From NCBI GenBank assembly GCA_029582155.1, contig CM055901.1, forward strand, positions 41,937,616 through 42,001,615: a stretch of 64,000 nucleotides of DNA, written 5' to 3'. Origin of the DNA: Panopea generosa (taxonomy: Eukaryota; Mollusca; Bivalvia; Adapedonta; Hiatellidae). A program made the position numbers and the translations under genes. Each line of letters starts with the position of its first letter. The stretch's first letter is position 1. Of this stretch, positions 26,101 through 35,100 are shown piece by piece. The notes beneath the pieces were generated by a model. It was not told the origin of the DNA. It searched no databases and saw nothing but the letters and a program-made list of their open reading frames with translations.

Positions 26101-29100
26101 CAACATAGGCTATTCCAAGGAGCCTATCAAAGATCCAGATACTGTCGAACTCCTTCTTCCCAAGGACAGTGCGAGAATGGAATCTTCTTCCTGCCAGCAC
26201 GGTATCTGCGCCTATCTTGGATGCCTTCAGGTCACTCCTGGTGAAGTTAACTGACACTTTCTTCACCAGACATGACTACTGTATATAGTTTTAAATTTTT
26301 GACATTTGAGACTTCTGTGCACCACAACCACGCCTAGTCTCGTTGAGCTACATACCTTTTTTCAAGAAATCAGCTCAGTATATGGAAGAAGAAGAAGGAG
26401 AAGAACAATAACTCTGCAAAGGAGGTTGTCGCTCGATGTCTATCTGCACGGTGGTTCCGCGCTATATTTTTGTCCCAGGGGTCGAGATCCGCAGTTCGAA
26501 ATTGATTACCCACAATTAAAAAAAGCCCCTACGAATACTTCCATCCCACAATTAAATAATTCGTGTTTTTCACTGACCCCTACCATGTAACAACTGGCAT
26601 TTCCTACGGACCCTAGCACCTATAAATTTACATTTAAAGCAGACCCAACCACCCATCAATAAATAATTCGGGTGCTGCCTGAGGGTATCCCACGTTTAAC
26701 TCTGGAACTGCCTAAATAAATAAAAGATTTGCATTTTTTTATATTCGCGTGCCTTTGACTGGGTACTAGAGTGTAATAAAGCCTATCATGCACCTCGAGG
26801 GATCTGCATATGGCAGAAATGGCTGACATAACTAACTTTTTATGTGCTCTTAGCCTTCAAATGGTGTTGCCTGATCTGATTAGATGAGATATTTGATTGG
26901 TTGATATAAATAATTCAAATAGTCACAGTCTTTGGGGAATTGACAAGTGCAAAAATGTTCCACCGATAGAGGCATAAGCCATTTGCTTTTTACACTTCTT
27001 GGACAAAATGTCTGTTTACTTTAATAGATGATTTTGGAGGAACATGATGCAAATTGACATATTTGACAGCTTTCATATTTTATTCATTAACATGGGAATT
27101 CTTTCAGATGCTAGCACATGTTTTCAAAGAATGGATTTTTTTTATGTTTTTACAAATTATTGTAAAAGAATCATACAGTTGTTGCTTTTGTTGATGTATG
27201 CTGATATTATGTTCTGCATTTTATTAGGATTTGTTATACACATTTATCTTAGGTTAGTTACGAAAAAAGCGGTGAACTTGTTTGAACCATTGTTGAGTGT
27301 TTTTATTTTTTGAGAGTTACAGTCAAACCTGTATAAGTGGTCACCTCTATTAAAGGGAGTATATCAGTAAGAAACGCTTTTAATGTATTAAAAATAAAAT
27401 TGTTTTATAATGGAAAAAAAGCATCTCATTATCATCAATAAATAAAATCCAAATGATTTGGTATGTCAAATCCACCAAAATGTGACAAAATAGATATTTA
27501 AATTAGAGTGGTCAAGTTGTAACGAAATTCAAATTCTAAAAATAGACTGCGCTTGAATATTGCTTGAACACCTTTGCATCATCTTCTGACTATTTCTAAG
27601 ATAAAGACATTTTTACTAAGGGTAAATCTGTATAAGGGATCAAATTAAAATCTAAATGAAATCCCATGGCTCATTTTGTACGTCAAAAAATATGTTGCCA
27701 TTTTAAGCGGGAAATTTATTTTAGTCTGACCTAGGCGCGTAGACAGATATCCTTTGGCAACACAGGGTCAATGAGTATATATTGGGAAAAAATGTTAGAA
27801 TTTTGAAAAATCCTGATATATTTCCTTTAAGCAGCCACATTTTTTATTTCCCATGTATATGTTTTCAGAGCAAATTAACTTGCATTAACCCTTTACTCCA
27901 TAGATACACGTTTTCCCTCACCAATTACAGAAGGCCTTTGAAAACAGTGGAGGAAGAGTTCAGATTGCTCGTAACGAGCAATCTGAACACTTCCTGCACT
28001 GTTTTCCACTCTGTCAGTTAATATAAACATAATTCACCCAATAATTCAAAAGCCTTCTATATATGTATTAGGTGTCCAAAGGCGTCTATATTAAAGGGGC
28101 CAAAGGCGTCTATATGAAGTAAAGGGTTAAAAAACAACAACCTGTCTTAAAAGGCCATTTTTGCTCCTTATCTTGACTGGCTGTTTATGACAGGTTTGAG
28201 CAATTGTATTAGAAATTTACGCAATCACAGGCATGTACATCCAACACTAAGAATCTGTCCAATGGGCTATTGTCTCTGCTTATATTGTTTTTGGGGAAAA
28301 AGAAGTCGCTGTCTGGGATATCCAGTATTCTCACTCTTAGTGTGAAATTATGTGTTTCATTTTAAACAGACTGGGGCCAAGGTTATAAAACTTTATCCCA
28401 AGCTCAACTCAAAAGTTTATGCTTGATTAAAAAACAAATCGACTCAAATTAGCGTTTTGCTTTTAACTTCAAGCTGAGTTGAGTGTTTGCACTTTAATTT
28501 GTGTTTTAATGTGAATCATGAATATTTTGTTTGAGTACGAATCATGAAAAAATGTTTTATAATCTCAGGATGTCAAGAATATGTTTCAATTTTGGGGTTT
28601 GGTATAAAAACTACTGCCTGGATCCCAGTTATACATCGACAAAGGAAAAAATCGACATATAAAAACTCAAATTCAGTTGACACAAAAAACACCAATAATG
28701 ACATACTACCACCGTTTGAAGCAGGAAATGCTTCCAATGGGTAGTAACATAATCATTATGGCAGTTATAAATAATGCTTGCTTATTCTTCTTTAAAAATG
28801 CATTTTCCTTATTTTAATGATCATTTTTTTTATTTGAATGGCATTATTGATGTATTTTGAAAAAAGTTGATGCTTTGAAATTGGGGTATGAATATGTGAT
28901 TTCGGAAGTCTACAGTATACATATTGAACAGAAAAAATCTCTTACATGATACATGACCCCTACCGGTACTTGTGTATGTCGTATTTCGGAAGTGCAAAGA
29001 TTGACAAACAATAAAATATAAGTTTCACTTCTTTCATTTGGGTCTCTCTATATTTAGAACAAAAATCAATGTTGGGCTTACACCTATATAAGAGAGATTT

Positions 29101-32100
29101 CAGTGTAATCCTGGGGTGATTTTCCAAAATGGTAATTGTAGGTAAAATAACCTCTTTTTTACACTGTCATGGTCTTAAATGACAAATTGGAGACATTTCC
29201 TTCTTAAAAAAACACATTTTGGCATGTTTATGTTTATATTTTACATGAACATAATTTAAGTGTTCCTTAAAAATAGGGAAAATCAGGACCTCGGGAACAA
29301 TACATCAATTCAACCATATTTTTCACTCTTAATCAATTTCAAAATATTAAACGGTTCTATTGTATTTAGTAATTTTCACCATTTGCATAGACAATAATCA
29401 CCAAGATAGTTTGGTAATATAATAAACACTGCTGTAATTAAGAAACAAATCAATCTTGACAAGACAAAATGGATTAAGAAAGTAATTCCAGGTTTGGAGA
29501 AAATTTAAGTCTGGTATATATTAGAGAGCCAGCGCAGGTTTTAAATATCTCTCTTGAAGGATCAGTATTCAGTTTTGAGAAAAGGTAGTTGGTAACATTT
29601 TTTTTTTTATGTATCCAAGGTAAACTTAATTATATCGAAATAGAAGATCATATATAGCTTTTTATACTATTTATACATTCAAACAATGTAATTATCAATT
29701 ATCCATATTTGCAGGCATTGCATCAAATGCACATCTTGTTTTCTGGGAAAATTAAATTATATAATGGTTATTTGTTTCAAAACAGTCGTATTGCATAATT
29801 ACAACGAATGCATTTATGGAAACCTGACCAAATATCCCATCATAGTTTGCTTGTATGGCCAACTATGGGCTTACAGAAACAACAAAATGGTACACTGGGG
29901 AGAACCAAATGCATCCTACAGTCTGATTGGTTATAATTGAATGAAAATTGATATAGGACTTCATCATTGAAGCTGATGTTTCAGAAGTTTGATTACAACA
30001 AATTGTTGTCAGATCATGGATTAAAATAAAAATTGAGTCGTTGTAGGAGATATAATTTTTGAAACATGCTTTCATGTTTATAAACACACAATCACTTTTC
30101 CTGCATTGGTCATTGAAGCATTGAATTTGTGATGCGGTGCTAGTTTTTTTTATCCCCTACCTTATAGCGAGAAGGGGATGTTTAGATGGTCATTTCGAGA
30201 TTTCGTATCCTGTTTGTATCTCCTAAGCCCCTTGAAGGATTTTCATCAAACTTTGGTTAGATATTCAACTCCTCAAGATGATATGTTGGTCTAAGGTCAA
30301 GGTCACAGTTCAAGTAAAAATGTTTTCAACCATGGATTTATTTACACTCTGTATCTTCTCAACTCCTTGAAGGATTTTTAGTTCACCCGAGCTAAAGGCT
30401 CACAGGTGAGCTTTTGTGATCGCCAGGTGTCCGTCGTCTTTTGTTCACTTTTAGCTTCTAACAACTTCTCCTCTGAATCCACTGGGCCAATTTTGATATA
30501 ACTTCACAGTAATGTTCCTTGGGTGACCCTCTACCAAGTTTGTTCAAGCCATCTTGATTCGTCAAAAACCATGACCGCCAGGGGGCGAGGCAAGTTTAAT
30601 TAGTAAAAACTTAAAAAATCTTCTTGTCAGAAACTACTGGCTCGATTTTAAAATAATTTCACAGAAATGTTCCTTGGGTGACCCTCTACCAAGTTTGTTC
30701 AAGCCATCTTGATTTGTCAAAAAACATGGCAGCCAGGGGGCGAGGCAAGTTTAATTAGTAAAAACTTTAAAAATCTTCTTGTCAGAAACTACTGGCTCAT
30801 TTTTAAAATAATTTCACAGAAATGTTCCTTGGAGGGCCCTTCACCAAGTTTGTTCAAACCATAGTGAATCTTCCAAAAAACATAGCGGCCAGGGGTTGGG
30901 GTTAGTTTACTATATTAAGCTATAATAAAAACTTAAAAAAAATTCTTGTCAGAAACCACTGGGCCAAGTTTGATATAACTTCACAGAAATTTTCCATGGG
31001 TGACCCTTTACCAAGTTTGTTAAAGCCATCTTGATTCATCAAAAAACATGGCCACCAGGGGGCGAGGCAAGTTTAATTAGTAGAAACTTAAAAAATCTTC
31101 TTGTCAGAAACTACTGGCTCGAATTTGTAATAATTTCACAGAAATGTACCTTGGAAAACCCTTCTTCAAGTTTGTTCAAACCGTAGTGATTCGTCAAAAA
31201 ACATGGTGGCCAGGGGTTGGGGTTAGTTTACTATATTAAGCTATAGTAAAAACTTAAAAAATCTTCTTGTCAGAAACAACTGGGCCAATTTTGATATAAC
31301 TTCACAGAAATGTTCCTTGGGTGACCCTCTACCAAGTTTGTTCAAGCAATCTTGAGTTGTCAAAAAACATGGCCGCCACGGGGCAGGGCAAGTTTAATTA
31401 GTAAAAACTTAAAAAAATCTTCTTGTCAGAAACTACTGGCTTGATTTTAAAATAATTTCACAGAAATGTTCCTTGGAGGACCCTTCACCAAGTTTGTTCA
31501 AACCGTAGTGAATCTTCAAAAAACATGGTGGCCAGGGGTTGGGGTTAGTTTACTATATTAAGCTATAATAAAAACTTAAAAAATCTTCCTGTCTGAAACC
31601 ACTGGACCAATTTTGATATATCTTCACAGAAATGTTCCTTGGGTGACCCTTTACCAAGTTTGTTAAAGCCATCTTGATTCATTAAAAAAACATGGCCACC
31701 AGGGGGCGAGGCAAGCTTAATTAATAGAAACTTAAAAAATCTTCTTGTCAGAAACTACTTATAGCTCGATTTTGTAATAATTTCACAGAAATGTTCCTTG
31801 GAAGACCCTTCTTCAAGTTTGTTCAAACCGTAGTGATTCATCAAAAAACACTGTGGCCAGGGGTTGGGGTTAGTTTACTATATTAAGCTATAGTAAAAAC
31901 TTAAAAAATCTTCTTGTCAGAAACCATTGGGCCAATTTTGATATAACTTTACAGAAATGTTCCTTGGTTGACCCTCTACCAAGTTTGTTCAAGCAATCTT
32001 GAGTCATCAAAAAACATTGCCGCCAAGGGGTGGGACAAGTTTAATTAGTAAAAACTTAAAAAATCTTCTTGTCAGAAACTACTGGCTTGATTTTAAAATA

Positions 32101-35100
32101 ATTTCACAGAAATGTTCCTTGGAGGACCCTTCACCAAGTTTATTCAAACTGTAGTGAATCGTCAAAAAAACATGGCGGCCAGGGATTGGGGTAAGTTTAC
32201 TATATTAAGCTATAATAAAAACTTAAAAAATCTTCTTGTCAGAAACCACCGGGCCAATTTTGATATAACTTCACAGAAATATTCCTTGGGTGACCCTTTA
32301 CCAAGTTTGTTTAAGCTATTTTCATTCATCAATAAACATGGCCGCCAGGGGGCAGGGCAAGTTTAAAGAGAAAAAAATTAAAAAAATTTCTTATCAGAAA
32401 CTACTAACTGGATTTTATAATAATTTCACAGAAATGTTCCTTGGAAGACCCTTCACCAAGTTTGTTTAAACCGTAGTGATTTGTCAAAAAACATGGCGGC
32501 CAGGGGTTGGGGTTAGTTTACTATATCAAGCTATAGTAAAAACTGAAAAAATCTTCCTGTCAGAAACCACCCGATTGATTTTAAAACAGTTTCGCAGAAA
32601 TGTTCCTTGGGTGACCCTTTATCATGTTTGTTCAAGCCGTTCTGATTTGTTGAAAAACAATACCACCACAGTGAGGTGCTAGTTTACTATTTAGGCAGTT
32701 ATAGTAAAAACTTCAAAAGCCTTCTTGTCAGAATCTACTGACCTGATTCAAATGTAATTTGACTGACATTTACTATTAAAGCCATTGCAATTCATCAAAA
32801 AACATAGTCGCCAGGAGGGGAGGATGGTTGTCTTTATATGGATATATAGTGAAAACTTTCTTCCGATATCTGATATCCAGATAATCGCACAAGGATACTA
32901 TTGTTATCGCAAAACTCTTCTACGCATCTTCAAAACAAATCAAAATTCTAACTACTCTCCCATCTCGTTTTTCTGGAATTTTGAGTGTATAATTATGTAT
33001 TATATAATCTACTTAAGTTGGGTGACTCAAGGTCACTCAGGTGAGCGATATAGGGCCATCTTGGCCCTCTTGTTATTACATTGTGTCAGATGTTCACCAC
33101 CTGAACCGAATGTACAAAACTCATATTCAAACCATGTTGGTCCAAGGGCAAGATCACAGTTTAAGATCAAAAGTTTCATTGAGTTCATGTCTATTTTTTG
33201 TTACTCCAAAGTCCCTTGAGGAATTTTTAGGAAACTTTGATCATATGTTCACCTCCTTGAGATGGCATGTAGAACCCACATTCCAACCATATTAGCCCAA
33301 GGTGAAGGTCAGAAGTCATGGTAAAATGTTTTCAGTTTTAATTTAGCCATGATTTCGTGTCAACTCTGTAACTCCTAAAACCCCTTGAAGGTTTTCCTGA
33401 AACTCCGATCAGATGTTCCCCTTCTAAAAATGATGTGCAGAACCCACAGCTAACAAAGCTGGGTCAAGGTCACTATTTTAGCCATGATTTCCTGTTTGCT
33501 CTGTATCTTCTAAAGGTCAGATATTTTCAACCTTTATTTATGAAACTTTTGTCAAGTTTTCACCTTATCAAGATTATGTGAAAAACCTTCTTCTGAAAAC
33601 TTTATTTATGTCCAGGTTGGAAATTTATCACATAGAAAATCTAAAGATGACTCACCAGGTAGCCATTTAAGATCATGAGATCACACCCTGAATGGAAATG
33701 GTTGTCTTTCCAGCCAGCTTTCAATATCCAACTTGATTCACATTAATTTAAGTAACAGTTTATTTTGCTCAAGACTTGCTATTAAACACCACATTAATTT
33801 TGTTTCCTCAGATTATGCAAGTAGTATTTACCAGCACCCAAGTTGTTTTTTGTCTAAATTTCAATTTTTCTTAATAATATTTTTCATAATAAAAATATGC
33901 CAAATTTTGTAGTTAAATTAATTGTTTAAGAAGAATAATATATGAAGCTTACTTGTAATAATACTCATTTGTCAAGTTTATACTGTAAAAATTTTGTTTA
34001 TAAAAAAAACAAAACTTGAAGAAATGTTTATGGAGGGAAGCCAAAAATTAAAGAGCTCCCACCCAAGAAAAGCAACAACAAAAAGATCTGCACAACATTA
34101 ATAAATGTGGAAGACCTGTTTTTAAATAATTTTCTTGTTCCTTTATGTATAAATACATGTACTTCATATCAATATTAAAATATTTGAAGAGATCAAACCA
34201 TAACTGTGTCAGTGATGATTGACTCCGCAGGAGAGACTGTCACTCATAACACCTGTACTGAAAGTCAGACATTCTATAATGGGAGAAAAATCAATAGATC
34301 AACTATATCCCTGTAAATCATCCAAATGTCAAGATCATTAAAAACTGTATCAAGCCTGCAGCACTGACAGGTTCGTTGTAAAGTGTGCTTTAATCCTTTT
34401 TTATGTTAAAAAGTGTTTATTTTCTCACTAAAAGACACCAGAAGAGTGCAAATAACATTGACATTGGAAATGGTCTAGGACCCACCTCACTTGCTGCAGC
34501 ATGGTACATGGGCTGTAGCCTACCATCTCACACAGATTGAATTATTGCTTATAAATAAAACATTGCTGTACAGTGTATAAATTAACACATATTTAGGTAT
34601 TAAAACATATAAGGTAAACATAAAGTATAATATTTTGTGACTAATCTGATTGAAGAACACGAAAAATAAAACATTGGACCCAATTTGATAGTTTGATCGC
34701 AGGTTTAACCATCTACTATGGCCATGTGAGGAGCTCAAGAAACTTATCCACATCATTTTATATACACTTAGTACTAGTTCTAACCAGGAAGATGTCAAAG
34801 TGGTAAGAACTTGTTTTGCAATTGATATAAAACAAACAACTTAAAACCATATTGACTTTGTATATTGATGGGAATGATATTGATATTAATATCAATGTGT
34901 TAAATTTTTACAAACATATTGATTGTTTGATACAAAGCTCATGCTAACATTGTTAACATTGGACACGACCATGTTGACCTTCATTGTTAAATTAAATTAT
35001 CTCAATATAACTAATTGCAACACACAAAATGATGTGTCTGTCGCACTTGAGAAATATCGCAAATAGCAAAAAAATGTCAATATGGGCATTAATTTAAGCA

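Larger units (their letters stand above)
27320..28204. mobile_element. TA-flanked MITE hosting two later insertions
   Basis: The outer element has the ends of the 165-bp MITE at 17178: CAGTCAAACCTGTATAAGTG on the left, after TA at 27318, and TGACAGGTTTGAGCAATTG on the right, where the last few bases are mutated. Its interior text (AAGCAGCCACATT, AGAGCAAATTAACTTGCATT, CAACAACCTGTCTTAAAAGG) is split in two places by TTAA-flanked elements, at 27354 and 27889. Confidence 0.8.

Noticed and set aside
26306..26590. 94-codon ORF after the LINE
   Set aside because: It covers the LINE 3' UTR, its GAA-rich tail and low-complexity flank; not a protein gene.
32785..33219. 144-codon plus-strand ORF, the longest in the window
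   Set aside because: It runs across the end of the 2.7-kb element, its terminal hairpin and the resumed outer repeat, so the frame crosses three unrelated repeats.
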